Shown piece by piece: positions 27,959 through 38,533 of a stretch of 64,000 nt of DNA. Numbering within the stretch: position 1 is the stretch's first letter; every line of letters starts with the position of its first letter. The notes under the pieces were generated by a model. It searched no databases. It was not told where the DNA came from and saw only the letters and a program-made list of their open reading frames with translations. Source of the stretch: Bacillus spizizenii TU-B-10 (lineage in GTDB: Bacteria; Bacillota; Bacilli; Bacillales; Bacillaceae); the NCBI RefSeq assembly GCF_000227465.1, contig NC_016047.1, positions 1,255,001-1,319,000 on the forward strand, read 5' to 3'. Position numbers and translations under genes: made by a program.

Positions 27959-28597
27959 TTACACAATGACAGCTCCCAGCGCTCTGGCGAAAGCAATCGC
28001 ATGCTCAGGCGCGATTTTGCAGCCTTTCAATTTGTCGAGGGAGACATGAAGCTGTTCAAAACGGCAGGTGCTGATGTCCATGTTTTGAAGGGACGTTCCG
28101 GTAAAGCTAGCGCCTTCCAGTTCGCACCCGTCAAAGTGTGTCTGCTGAAGCGCCATATTGCTGCACTCACTTTGCATAAGAGCACAGTGATCAAAACGAA
28201 CTTGTTTCATATTTGAGTACGAAAATGAACTGAAATGTCCGTGGCACTCCTCGAATGAGACATTCCGCAGCGTTGATTCTGCCACATTCATTCCAACCAT
28301 TTTTGATTGCTTAACGGAAGTTCTGTGAATGACAGCCCCACTGAAATCGGCGTTTGACAAATCACATTTTTCAAAGATCACATCGGTCAGTTCAATATGC
28401 CGGAAAGACACATCGATAAACACGACATTTCTGAATATCGTGTTTTCTACACAAAGTCTTTCTATATCTTCGTCGCAGATTGTACAATCTGCAAACAAAT
28501 GCATGCTGACCACATCATCCTGTGTCACGGTTTCATGAAAATCTGCGGTTTGCAGGTTTTCCGGTATGTGCGGTTTTTGAATCACTACTTTATTCAT
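27959..28597 (-). CDS. yisX: Pentapeptide-repeat protein YisX
   Basis: 212-aa protein built almost wholly of pentapeptide repeats of the A(D/N)LXX type (FEKCDLSNADFSGAVI, FDGCELEGASFTGTSLQ), which fold as a right-handed quadrilateral beta-helix. Related proteins such as Qnr and MfpA mimic DNA and protect gyrase, but that is not shown here. The ATG at 28597 is chosen because AAAGGATG lies upstream; an upstream in-frame start lacks a ribosome site. Convergent with yisV and divergent from yisY. Confidence 0.87.
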   Translation of the reverse strand: MNKVVIQKPHIPENLQTADFHETVTQDDVVSMHLFADCTICDEDIERLCVENTIFRNVVFIDVSFRHIELTDVIFEKCDLSNADFSGAVIHRTSVKQSKMVGMNVAESTLRNVSFEECHGHFSSFSYSNMKQVRFDHCALMQSECSNMALQQTHFDGCELEGASFTGTSLQNMDISTCRFEQLHVSLDKLKGCKIAPEHAIAFARALGAVIV

Positions 28598-28802
28598 GAG
28601 ATGACATCCTTTGCTGCCCGAAAAACCAGAGGCCTCCGGGATCAATTTAATAGATCGTTATGGAAGTTGATACATATAGTAAATCGTGAAGAGCCTTTTC
28701 TTGGTACAGCAGCCCGCTCGTTTTGTAAGCATAAATGGAAAGCTTCCTGTGCGTCAAGGCATTTACAGGCCGGGAAAGAAAAGGGAACAGGAGGAATGCG
28801 GA

Positions 28803-29609
28803 ATGGGGCATTACGTCAAAACCGAGGAGCATGTGACACTGTTTGTAGAGGATATCGGGCATGGTAGGCCGATCATCTTTTTGCACGGGTGGCCGTTGAA
28901 TCATAAGATGTTTGAATATCAAATGAATGAGCTTCCGAAAAGAGGATTTCGTTTTATCGGCATTGATTTACGGGGATATGGGCAATCTGACCGCCCGTGG
29001 GAAGGGTACGATTATGATACAATGGCCGATGATGTGAAGGCAGTCATTTATACGCTGCAGCTTGAGAACGCGGTTCTTGCCGGTTTTTCGATGGGCGGCG
29101 CAATTGCCATCCGTTATTTGGCAAGGCATGACGGAGCAGATATTGGTAAGCTGATTTTATTGTCTGCAGCGGCACCCGCATTCACAAAACGCCCGGGTTA
29201 TCCGTACGGGATGAGGAAGCAGGATATTGACGATATGATTGAACAATTCGAAACGGATCGGCCAAAAACACTGGCTGATTTAGGAAAACAGTTTTTTGAG
29301 AAAAAAGTGTCTCCAGAGTTCAGGCAGTGGTTTCTCAATCTGATGCTGGAGGCTTCCTCCTACGGGACGATCCACTCAGGCTTTGCATTAAGAGACGAGG
29401 ATCTCAGAAAGGATCTTGCCTTAATCAAGGTTCCGGCACTGATCCTGCACGGGAGAAAGGATAAAATTGCGCCGTTTGATTTTGCGAAAGAATTGAAGCG
29501 CGGCATCAAACAGTCGGAATTGGTTCCGTTTGTAAATAGCGGGCACGGAGCCTTTTATGAAGAAAAAGAGAAGATCAACAGTTTGATTGCGCAGTTTGCC
29601 AAATTATAA
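28803..29609 (+). CDS. yisY: Alpha/beta hydrolase YisY (haloperoxidase-like)
   Basis: 268-aa alpha/beta hydrolase. The oxyanion region is FLHGWPLNHKMF; the nucleophile is Ser96 in GFSMGGA, with a C-terminal Asp (HGRKDKIAPFD) and His (NSGHGAFYEE). The sequence style matches cofactor-free non-haem chloroperoxidases, which act mainly as esterases or perhydrolases. AGGAGG lies before the ATG at 28803; a longer frame upstream lacks a ribosome site. It ends in a bidirectional terminator. Confidence 0.88.
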   Translation: MGHYVKTEEHVTLFVEDIGHGRPIIFLHGWPLNHKMFEYQMNELPKRGFRFIGIDLRGYGQSDRPWEGYDYDTMADDVKAVIYTLQLENAVLAGFSMGGAIAIRYLARHDGADIGKLILLSAAAPAFTKRPGYPYGMRKQDIDDMIEQFETDRPKTLADLGKQFFEKKVSPEFRQWFLNLMLEASSYGTIHSGFALRDEDLRKDLALIKVPALILHGRKDKIAPFDFAKELKRGIKQSELVPFVNSGHGAFYEEKEKINSLIAQFAKL

Positions 29610-29611
29610 AA

Positions 29612-29638
29612 AAAACCCGATATTGATCGGGTTTTTTA
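29612..29638. terminator. Bidirectional terminator between yisY and yisZ
   Basis: AAAACCCGAT (29612-29621) pairs with ATCGGGTTTT (29626-29635) with a 4-nt loop and T tracts on both strands. Confidence 0.9.
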
Positions 29639-30235
29639 TATGATTCCTTTGCTTTGCAGTTCTGTAATGATCAAATCAGCCCCGGCGGAAATAGATATCT
29701 GGTCTGATTCAATGATGAAATCAGGTGAACGCGGCGCTTCATACGGAGAATCGATCCCGGTGAAATGTTTGATTTCTCCGTTTCGCGCTTTTTTATAAAG
29801 TCCTTTCGGATCGCGCTGTTCACAGACATGCAGCGGACACTTCACATAAATTTCGAAGAATTCCTCTTCAGGAAAGAGCGCTCTGACCATATCCCGGTCC
29901 TCTCTGAATGGAGAAATAAAAGCCGTTAAAATCATTTGCCCGCTGTCGACAAACAGCTTCGCCACTTCTCCGATTCGGCGGATGTTTTCAATCCTGTCTT
30001 CAGTCTGAAAACCAAGATCTTTGTTTAAGCCGTGACGGATATTATCGCCGTCGAGCACATAACTCTGAATCCCCATGCGGTAAAGCTTTTCGTCAACGGC
30101 ATTGGCCAGCACCGATTTTCCTGAGCCGGACAGCCCGGTAAACCAGAGGGCGCAGCTTTTGTGTCCGTTTAACGACTGTCTGTCAGACTTTGTGATTGCA
30201 GTGGGGTGCCAAATGATGTTTGGGTTGTGTGTCAT
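29636..30235 (-). CDS. yisZ: Adenylyl-sulfate kinase YisZ (CysC-type)
   Basis: 199-aa APS kinase that converts APS to PAPS with ATP. Walker A is GLSGSGKS near residues 34-41; further family motifs are [16 protein letters not shown] and [14 protein letters not shown]. It overlaps the end of yitA by four bases (ATGA) and so completes a sulfate-activation pair. B. subtilis also has cysC in the cysH operon, so this is a second set, here beside sulfolactate genes. Confidence 0.92.
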   Translation of the reverse strand: MTHNPNIIWHPTAITKSDRQSLNGHKSCALWFTGLSGSGKSVLANAVDEKLYRMGIQSYVLDGDNIRHGLNKDLGFQTEDRIENIRRIGEVAKLFVDSGQMILTAFISPFREDRDMVRALFPEEEFFEIYVKCPLHVCEQRDPKGLYKKARNGEIKHFTGIDSPYEAPRSPDFIIESDQISISAGADLIITELQSKGII

Positions 30236-31401
30236 CCCAATCCCCCGCTGTTATGCTGGATGGCAACGGGCTGTTGCTGAAGACCTTTGATCAGAACGTT
30301 TGCGACCTCAGGCCGGCTGAATTCTTTAGGCGGTTTTTTGCCTTGGCGGAGAAGCTCTCTCACCTTTGTGCCGGATAAGTGGATGTGGTCTCTTTGGCTG
30401 TGCGGACATGTTTTCGAGGTGCCCATGTTTCCGCATTTCCGGCAGTAAAAGCTGTGCTCGAAAAACAGCGGTTTGATGCCCAGTTCCTCCTCTGTGAATG
30501 ATTGAAAAATATTTTGCGCGTCGTACGTTCCGTAATAGCTGCCGACCCCCGCGTGATCACGGCCTACAATAAAATGGGTGCAGCCGTAATTTTTGCGGAC
30601 GAGCGCATGGAAAATCGCTTCCCGCGGACCTGCATACCGCATGGCGGCAGGGAAGACCGACAACATGACACGATCCTTTGGATAATAGTGTTCAAGCAAA
30701 ACCTGGTAGCTCTCCATTCTGATATCACTCGGGATATCGTCGGACTTCGTTTCTCCGACAAGCGGGTGAAGCAGCAGACCGTCGACCGTTTCTAACGCTG
30801 TTTTTTGAATATATTCATGTGCTCTGTGAACAGGATTCCTGGTTTGAAAACCGACAATCGTTTTCCAGCCGAGCTTTTTAAAGGCTGCTCTTGTTTCTGC
30901 GGGCGCTGCGTAAAACTGTTCGAAGGATTTGTCGGGAAGGCGGCTGACCGTGATAGGCCCTCCGATATAGTAATCCGGACGCGCCAGCATTTTTTTCACG
31001 CCTGGGTGGGCAGGGTCGTTTGTTTTAAAAACAGACAGTGCTTCTTGTGTTTTATCAGGCTGGTATATATCAGTAACTGTGATCATGCCGTAGGTGATGC
31101 CGTCTTTCACAAGTTTGACGCGATCTCCGGCAGACAGTTTGTTTGCTGTTTCTTCTCCGACAGGCAGCGTGATCGGCAGGCTCCAAGGCAAGCCGTTTGC
31201 CAGCCTCATCTCTTTCACAACAGTATGATAATCTTTTTCTCCCAAAAAACCAGTTAACGGGCTGTAGCCGCCGATCGCGATAAGCTCCAGGTCGCTCAGT
31301 GCAAGCTGATCCAGCTCCGCTTCGCACGTGCACCCTTCAAAATGGCATGCGGGATCGCAGCGGTTGATTAACACCCCTCCATGGGGCTCGCTTCCATTCA
31401 A
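30232..31401 (-). CDS. yitA: Sulfate adenylyltransferase YitA (ATP sulfurylase)
   Basis: 389-aa ATP sulfurylase forming APS from sulfate and ATP. Motifs include [16 protein letters not shown] (HxxH-type nucleotide site), [12 protein letters not shown], and a Cys/His cluster (CRKCGNM...CPHSQ) likely binding zinc. The start is TTG at 31401, nine bases after GGAGG; a TTG three codons earlier abuts the ribosome site and is rejected. A paralogue of sat, in the order yitB-yitA-yisZ. Confidence 0.9.
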   Translation of the reverse strand: MNGSEPHGGVLINRCDPACHFEGCTCEAELDQLALSDLELIAIGGYSPLTGFLGEKDYHTVVKEMRLANGLPWSLPITLPVGEETANKLSAGDRVKLVKDGITYGMITVTDIYQPDKTQEALSVFKTNDPAHPGVKKMLARPDYYIGGPITVSRLPDKSFEQFYAAPAETRAAFKKLGWKTIVGFQTRNPVHRAHEYIQKTALETVDGLLLHPLVGETKSDDIPSDIRMESYQVLLEHYYPKDRVMLSVFPAAMRYAGPREAIFHALVRKNYGCTHFIVGRDHAGVGSYYGTYDAQNIFQSFTEEELGIKPLFFEHSFYCRKCGNMGTSKTCPHSQRDHIHLSGTKVRELLRQGKKPPKEFSRPEVANVLIKGLQQQPVAIQHNSGGLG

Positions 31402-31514
31402 CGTGTTCAACCTCCATTTTTACGTTTCCTTTGTTTTTCTTTTCTGCGCTGGTTGAAAACTTCAAAGCAGCGCCTCAACATCATTTCATGCCCATAGCAT
31501 GAGCATGCTGGACA

Positions 31515-32228
31515 TTATTCTTGATGCAGGCCGCATTCTGTTTTCTCCCGTCCGGCCCATCTTCCAGCCCTCTCATCGTTCGGGTCCGAGGAAGGCAATG
31601 TACACATTTCACAGCCTATGCTCGGGTAATGTTGATCGTGCAGTTTGTTATAAGGCAAATTGTGCAGGCGGATGTACGTCCAAACGTCATCCCATGTCCA
31701 GTGGATGAGCGGGCAAATTTTAATGACCTTAAACTTCTGATCCAGATTCACGTATTGAATATGCTTTCTCGTAGGCGACTGCTCCCGGCGCAGTCCTGAA
31801 ATCCAAGCTGTCATGCCGGACAGGTGTTTTTTAAGCGGCTCGATTTTCCGCAATTGGCAGCATAGATTCGGGTTATGCTTCCACAGCTCTCCGCCGTATT
31901 GCGTCTCCTGTTCTTTTAAGCTCAGCTCGGGTTCGAGCAGCTGGATTGTCAATCCCGGATATCGCTCTTTGACGGTCTCGATCAGCTCATATGTTTCCTG
32001 AAAATGCAGCCCTGTATCCAAAAAGATGATGTGCGCGTTGTTGTTGATTTTTGATATGAGGTCAAGAAGCACCATCCCTTCTGCGCCAAAGCTGCACGCG
32101 TACACAATCTTTTCCCCGTATATTCGGTAAGCCCATTTCAACACATCGAGCTCATCGATCAATTGATCCGTTATCTGTTTGGACAGCGTGTCGTTCCATG
32201 TGTCATATGTGATGATTTGTTTGTTCAA
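31515..32228 (-). CDS. yitB: PAPS/APS reductase YitB (CysH-type)
   Basis: 237-aa phosphoadenylyl/adenylyl-sulfate reductase. The N-terminal PP-loop-like ATPase fold has YACSFGAEGMVLLDL; four cysteines for a 4Fe-4S cluster appear as NLCCQLRK and GCEMCT, and the catalytic C-terminal Cys is in TECGLHQE. It produces sulfite. The start is TTG at 32228, preceded by GGGGGG; an extension to 32303 is not supported. First gene of the yitB-yitA-yisZ set, divergent from yitC. Confidence 0.9.
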   Translation of the reverse strand: MNKQIITYDTWNDTLSKQITDQLIDELDVLKWAYRIYGEKIVYACSFGAEGMVLLDLISKINNNAHIIFLDTGLHFQETYELIETVKERYPGLTIQLLEPELSLKEQETQYGGELWKHNPNLCCQLRKIEPLKKHLSGMTAWISGLRREQSPTRKHIQYVNLDQKFKVIKICPLIHWTWDDVWTYIRLHNLPYNKLHDQHYPSIGCEMCTLPSSDPNDERAGRWAGREKTECGLHQE

Positions 32229-32415
32229 CGTTTTCCCCCCGTTTGCATCTGTCTGTTTCTTATCTATTGATCGAGTTATAGGCAGACTATTCATTTTTTG
32301 CATAAAGGTTCAGGGTTTTTAGGTGCGGCACCGCCTAAAATGGGGAACGGAACCATTAAGAGGCCGGCTGAATATGCTTTTAAGCAAAATGGTTTTATGC
32401 CCAAGGAGAGGTATT

Positions 32416-33102
32416 ATGCCGATTACCATTTATCAGGGGCATCATCATTCGCTTGCCCCGGCGGATATTAACATCGTCATTGATGTCATCAGAGCCTTTA
32501 CGGTCGCCCATTATGCGTTTATCGGCGGAGCGAAAGAGATTTTATTGGTCGGAACAGCAGAGGAAGCCTTTGCGCTGAAAGACACTTATCCGGATTACGT
32601 ATTGACGGGAGAGGAAAAGGGGGTCGGTATCAGCGGATTTGATTTAGATAATTCTCCAAAACGCATGGCGATGCAGGATATGGCGGATAAGCGCTTGATC
32701 CAGAAAACAACAAACGGCGTCACAGCGGCGTTAGGGGCGCTGAACGCTAAGCACCTGTTCGTAACTGGATTTTCCAACGCCAAAACAACGGCAGAGTATG
32801 TGAAAACACTCGCCGTAAAGGATTGTGTCTTGAACATTGTGGCTTCCCACCCGTCAGGTGATGACGACATGGCGTGTGCGGAGTATATCAAAGGCATCAT
32901 TGAAGGGACAAATGCGGTTACGGCTGCGGGGGTAATTGAAAGAATAAAACGCTCTTCTGTTGCAGAGAAATTTTTTGACCGCAGCCAGCCATTGTTTGAT
33001 CCGGAAGACATATCATACTGTACAAAAGAACTGACAGGCGATTTCGTGATGAAAGTGAAACAAGAAAGAGAAGTTCCAACGATAGAGAGGGTCATAATAT
33101 GA
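32416..33102 (+). CDS. yitC: 2-phosphosulfolactate phosphatase YitC (ComB-like)
   Basis: 228-aa ComB-family Mg-dependent phosphatase; conserved parts are INIVIDVIRAFTVAHYAF, TTNGVTAAL and the C-terminal DPEDISYCTKEL. ComB removes phosphate from 2-phosphosulfolactate to give 3-sulfolactate. The ATG at 32416 follows AAGGAGAGG; an extension to 32323 is rejected. It overlaps yitD by four bases. In Bacillus, sulfolactate accumulates in spores, so mother-cell or forespore expression is expected but no promoter was identified with confidence. Confidence 0.88.
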   Translation: MPITIYQGHHHSLAPADINIVIDVIRAFTVAHYAFIGGAKEILLVGTAEEAFALKDTYPDYVLTGEEKGVGISGFDLDNSPKRMAMQDMADKRLIQKTTNGVTAALGALNAKHLFVTGFSNAKTTAEYVKTLAVKDCVLNIVASHPSGDDDMACAEYIKGIIEGTNAVTAAGVIERIKRSSVAEKFFDRSQPLFDPEDISYCTKELTGDFVMKVKQEREVPTIERVII

Positions 33103-33857
33103 ATGATTTTTCACTAGAATTGCCAGTGAGAACAAGCAAGCCGAGAGAAACCGGGCAGACCATTTTAATTGATAACGGCTACCCCTTGCAATTTTTCAAA
33201 GATGTAATAGCCGGAGCGTCCGACTATATTGATTTTGTGAAATTCGGCTGGGGCACATCATTACTTACGAAAGATCTTGAAGAAAAAATCAGCTCGCTGA
33301 AAGAGCATGACATTAAATTTTTCTTTGGCGGCACATTGTTTGAGAAATATGTAAGCCAGAAAAAAGTGAATGAATTTCATCGGTACTGCACCTACTTCGG
33401 CTGTGAATATATTGAGATTTCAAACGGTACGCTCCCGATGACGAATAAAGAGAAAGCGGCTTACATTGCCGATTTTTCTGATGAATTTCTTGTGCTCAGC
33501 GAGGTGGGCAGCAAGGATGCGGAATTATCAAGCCGGCAAAGCTCTGAGGAATGGCTTGAGTATATCGTTGAGGATATGGAAGCGGGCGCGGAAAAAGTGA
33601 TTACGGAGGCCAGGGAAAGCGGGACAGGAGGGATCTGTTCCAGCAGCGGCGATGTCAGGTTTCAAATTGTTGATGACATCATTTCCTCAAATATTGATAT
33701 CACCAGGCTGATTTTTGAAGCGCCGAACAAAACGCTCCAGCAAGGGTTTATTCAAAGGATTGGACCGAATGTGAATCTGGCCAATATCCCCTTTCATGAT
33801 GCCATCGCGTTAGAGACACTGCGCTTAGGGCTAAGATCCGATACCTTTTATTTGTAA
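33099..33857 (+). CDS. yitD: Phosphosulfolactate synthase YitD (ComA-like)
   Basis: 252-aa ComA-family TIM-barrel enzyme that adds sulfite to phosphoenolpyruvate. Family motifs are DYIDFVKFGWGTS, FFGGTLFEKY, YIEISNGTLPM and ARESGTGGICSS. It is coupled to yitC by an ATGA overlap and forms the first step that yitC completes. Sulfite could be supplied by the divergent yitB-yitA-yisZ genes. Confidence 0.9.
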   Translation: MNDFSLELPVRTSKPRETGQTILIDNGYPLQFFKDVIAGASDYIDFVKFGWGTSLLTKDLEEKISSLKEHDIKFFFGGTLFEKYVSQKKVNEFHRYCTYFGCEYIEISNGTLPMTNKEKAAYIADFSDEFLVLSEVGSKDAELSSRQSSEEWLEYIVEDMEAGAEKVITEARESGTGGICSSSGDVRFQIVDDIISSNIDITRLIFEAPNKTLQQGFIQRIGPNVNLANIPFHDAIALETLRLGLRSDTFYL

Positions 33858-33871
33858 AACAGCGGCTGCGG

Positions 33872-35742
<1,871 letters not shown>

Positions 35743-35750
35743 ATTGGATG

Positions 35751-37019
35751 CTACCTTTCCTCAGCTGGCTGAAGCCGATTGCCAGCCATTTTAGGATCTT
35801 CTTTTTCTTTTGTTTCTTCTTTGTTTTGATTCACATGGATCAGCAAAATCACGAGAATGCCGACAACAAGCGTCAATCCCGCAATGCTCAAAAACATGCC
35901 GGGTCTGGACCATTCCATCAGGCGGCCGAAAATCGGAGGCCCGATGGCAACCCCTAAGAAACGAACCGATCCGTAGAGCGAAGTCACAAATCCACGTCTT
36001 TCTTTCCCGACAGCTCCGGTTATAAAGCTGTTCACACAAGGAAGAACAAGGCCTGAACCGATACTGCTCAGCACGAGAACACTGATAAAAAGGACAAGGT
36101 TCTCAATGAATGACAGTGCCGCGTAAGACACGGTCATGAACGCCAATCCGAGTACGATCAGCTTTTTCATTAACGATTGCTTTTGGCCGATTTTGCTCCC
36201 GGTTGTATAAGACGTCACACACATGACCAAAAGCGGGATCGCCAAAATCAAGCCTTTTTTGACGCCGTCGGTATCGTATGTTTTTTCCAAGACATCTGAT
36301 AGATAAAACAGGATGCCGAATAAAGTAAACAGGCAGGTCGCCCCGGCTAAATAAGCGGTAAACAGCCATCTGCCTTCATGTTTAAAAACACTTAACAGCC
36401 CTTTCGCATATTTTCCGATCGGGGGCGGTTCTTTTTCCTTTTTCTTTTCTTTAATAAAAATCCAAGTCAGCACGATCGAAATGATACAAAATACCGGGAA
36501 GGCAAAAAACGCGCCATACCAGACAAGAAGGGCGATAAGCGAGCCGATGATCGGCGAAAGCACTTTCCCCATGCCGTTTGAAGCTTCAACGAGACCGAGC
36601 ACCTTGCTTTCCTGGGCGCCTTTAAACAGATCTCCCGTCAGTGCCATGGCAATCGGGCCTGTCCCGGCTGCCCCGATTCCCTGAAGCGCCCGTCCTGCCA
36701 TGACCCAAGGGTATGCATTGTCAAAAAAACCTGCCGCAAACCCGGCTAATAAGCCGCCGGCACCATACAAAAATAAGCAAGGGATAATGATGATTTTCCT
36801 TGAGAATCTGTCAGCGAGATAACCGACAATCGGAATGGCAAACGCCGCAATCAAGGAAAATACTGTGATCACGAGACTGACTTGAAATTGTGATAAATGA
36901 AGTTCAGATTTCATTTTTGGCAAAATCGGAATAAGCATCGAGTTTCCAAGTGTTAATATTAAAGGGATTGAACCGATTGCAACAATCGTCATTCCGTTAT
37001 TTTGTTTTGATGATTCCAT
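35751..37019 (-). CDS. yitG: MFS transporter YitG
   Basis: 422-aa protein with 12 predicted membrane segments and the MFS loop motif [10 protein letters not shown] between helices 2 and 3; also [19 protein letters not shown], typical of drug:H+ antiporters (motif C region). The ATG at 37019 is used: AAAAGGAG lies upstream, while the in-frame GTG four codons earlier abuts it. The nearby enolase-family yitF suggests export or import of a related acid, but the substrate is unknown. Confidence 0.87.
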   Translation of the reverse strand: MESSKQNNGMTIVAIGSIPLILTLGNSMLIPILPKMKSELHLSQFQVSLVITVFSLIAAFAIPIVGYLADRFSRKIIIIPCLFLYGAGGLLAGFAAGFFDNAYPWVMAGRALQGIGAAGTGPIAMALTGDLFKGAQESKVLGLVEASNGMGKVLSPIIGSLIALLVWYGAFFAFPVFCIISIVLTWIFIKEKKKEKEPPPIGKYAKGLLSVFKHEGRWLFTAYLAGATCLFTLFGILFYLSDVLEKTYDTDGVKKGLILAIPLLVMCVTSYTTGSKIGQKQSLMKKLIVLGLAFMTVSYAALSFIENLVLFISVLVLSSIGSGLVLPCVNSFITGAVGKERRGFVTSLYGSVRFLGVAIGPPIFGRLMEWSRPGMFLSIAGLTLVVGILVILLIHVNQNKEETKEKEDPKMAGNRLQPAEER

Positions 37020-37090
37020 CTCAGAGCACACTCCTTTTCTTCTGCTTAGAATGTCCCTGCTGGCTTCGTTTATTCAACGTTCAGACAGCA

Positions 37091-37118
37091 AAAAACCGAA
37101 CAGAAAATACCTGTTCGG
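37091..37118 (-). terminator. Terminator after yitH
   Basis: On the minus strand CCGAACAG (37118-37111) pairs with CTGTTCGG (37103-37096), followed by TTTTTT. Confidence 0.85.
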
Positions 37119-37130
37119 GAAAAAGGAGGG

Positions 37131-37988
37131 TTAACCGAGTGCCTGCGAAATCAACGCATATAAGTGTCCATTTTGGTCAGGAAGCATCTTTATCTGGTAA
37201 AGCATAAGCGGTGGCTCTTCGTCCGCTTGAAATCCCATTTCTATTAGCCTGTCATGTAAAGATGTGTGTTCACCCGGTATATCGATGCGCATCGGACCTT
37301 GTTTGCCGGCGGCCAGCCTGTTGATGAATTGTGCAGCCACGTCTGATGATGGGGCAATGATGGGGCCGAATTTCAAATTGGCAGGTGTCTGTACAGATAG
37401 GCCGTAGCCAATCAGCTGTCCCTCATTGTTTCTGGCGATGACGCATTCCTCTGAAGTGGAAATAAGCTGCTGCAGAAGATTTGATCGATCCCCGCCAAAG
37501 GCTGCCAGATCGGCCGTGGCTAATTCTTGAAAGTCTTGTTTTCTAAAGGCTGTCAGTTTAGCATCAAGATGATCTTGCTTTTCAATCGGTTGAAAACTGT
37601 GACAGCTGTACTTTCGGACTGAACCCGCTGTATGAAAACCCGCTTTCTCATAAAGCGGCAAACCTTCTTTTGTGGCGCAAAGCCTGATGGCGGTGCTTTC
37701 ATCCGTTTTACTGATACACGCGTTTACCATCCGCCGCCCGAGACCGAGCCGTTTGTATTCCTTGTCTACGATGACGAGTCCGATAGAGGCAAGACGGCCA
37801 AACAAAAACAAGCCGATGCAGGAAATAATGTCTCCCCGGACATTTTGATAACCGAAAAAACGCCCCTGTTGGACAAGCAGTGCCAGCTCTTGTTCGCCAT
37901 AATCCGGCCACCCGGCTTGCCTGCAAAGCCGCAATAGTCCGGAGGTATGTTCTTCATGAAGCTCAATCAGCTCATCCATTACCTTCAT
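37131..37988 (-). CDS. yitH: GNAT-family acetyltransferase YitH
   Basis: 285-aa protein with a GNAT domain in the N-terminal half (acetyl-CoA loop YKRLGLGRRMVNACI) and a second GNAT-like domain in the C-terminal half (residues ~155-280), as in two-domain GNAT_acetyltr_2-type proteins. The start is taken at ATG 37988, six bases after AGGTG, which is also the end of yitI; an ATG three codons later is possible. The substrate is unknown. Second gene of the yitI-yitH pair. Confidence 0.82.
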   Translation of the reverse strand: MKVMDELIELHEEHTSGLLRLCRQAGWPDYGEQELALLVQQGRFFGYQNVRGDIISCIGLFLFGRLASIGLVIVDKEYKRLGLGRRMVNACISKTDESTAIRLCATKEGLPLYEKAGFHTAGSVRKYSCHSFQPIEKQDHLDAKLTAFRKQDFQELATADLAAFGGDRSNLLQQLISTSEECVIARNNEGQLIGYGLSVQTPANLKFGPIIAPSSDVAAQFINRLAAGKQGPMRIDIPGEHTSLHDRLIEMGFQADEEPPLMLYQIKMLPDQNGHLYALISQALG

Positions 37989-37993
37989 ACGGG

Positions 37994-38443
37994 TCACCTG
38001 CTTGTTCCGAATGTTTTGTACATGACAATATGAGTGCCAATGCCGGGAATCTCAAACGGTTCGCCAAGTTCCTCCCAGCCAAGCTTTGCGTAGTAGCCTT
38101 TGACATGTTGTCTTGCATTGCACCAGACCGCCTGTACGCCTCTGTCTGCCAGTTTTTGTTCCGCATATTTGATCAGCGTGCTTCCGGCTTTTTGATCACG
38201 ATATCCTTCAAGCGTCGCCATGCCTCTCAGCCGATATGCAGGGGATTCCGTTAATAATGGCTGATTTTGAGGGGAAAAAGAAGCGATGCTGATCAGGGTT
38301 CCTTCATAAAACACACCGAGATGAAAGGCGCCTTCCGCATGATCCTGTTCATATTTGCATTGTTCGATGGATTGATGGGGACGCAGGATGCGGTGCCTGA
38401 TGTCGTATGTATCTTCCGCAGAAATGGTTTTAACTTCGAGCAT
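37994..38443 (-). CDS. yitI: GNAT-family acetyltransferase YitI
   Basis: 149-aa GNAT protein. The acetyl-CoA-binding motif is RLRGMATLEGYRDQKAGSTLIKYAE; the C-terminal part has AVWCNARQHVKGYYAKLGWEELG. The N-terminus (DTYDIRHRILRPHQS) is typical of the ElaA/YitI-like subset. The ATG at 38443 has GAGGAGG upstream. Its stop overlaps the ribosome site of yitH, so the two are co-translated. The target is unknown. Confidence 0.87.
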   Translation of the reverse strand: MLEVKTISAEDTYDIRHRILRPHQSIEQCKYEQDHAEGAFHLGVFYEGTLISIASFSPQNQPLLTESPAYRLRGMATLEGYRDQKAGSTLIKYAEQKLADRGVQAVWCNARQHVKGYYAKLGWEELGEPFEIPGIGTHIVMYKTFGTSR

Positions 38444-38497
38444 GATGATCCTCCTCATAAACTGATTTTCTTTATCGTAACACGAATTACGTTGAAA

Positions 38498-38526
38498 AAG
38501 ACCGCCCGATTGGCTCAGGCAGTCTT
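38498..38526 (-). terminator. Terminator after yitJ
   Basis: On the minus strand AAGACTGCC (38526-38518) pairs with GGGCGGTCTT (38507-38498), allowing one G-T pair, followed by TTT. Confidence 0.8.
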
Positions 38527-38533
38527 CAAGGTA

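Noticed and set aside
30805..31257. 150-codon plus-strand frame within yitA
   Set aside because: It is antisense to the ATP sulfurylase gene and is a codon-bias shadow.
32229..32415. S-box or other riboswitch in the yitB/yitC intergenic region
   Set aside because: The region lacks the S-box core motifs and paired P1 arms; a few pairing stretches are short and not conserved-looking.
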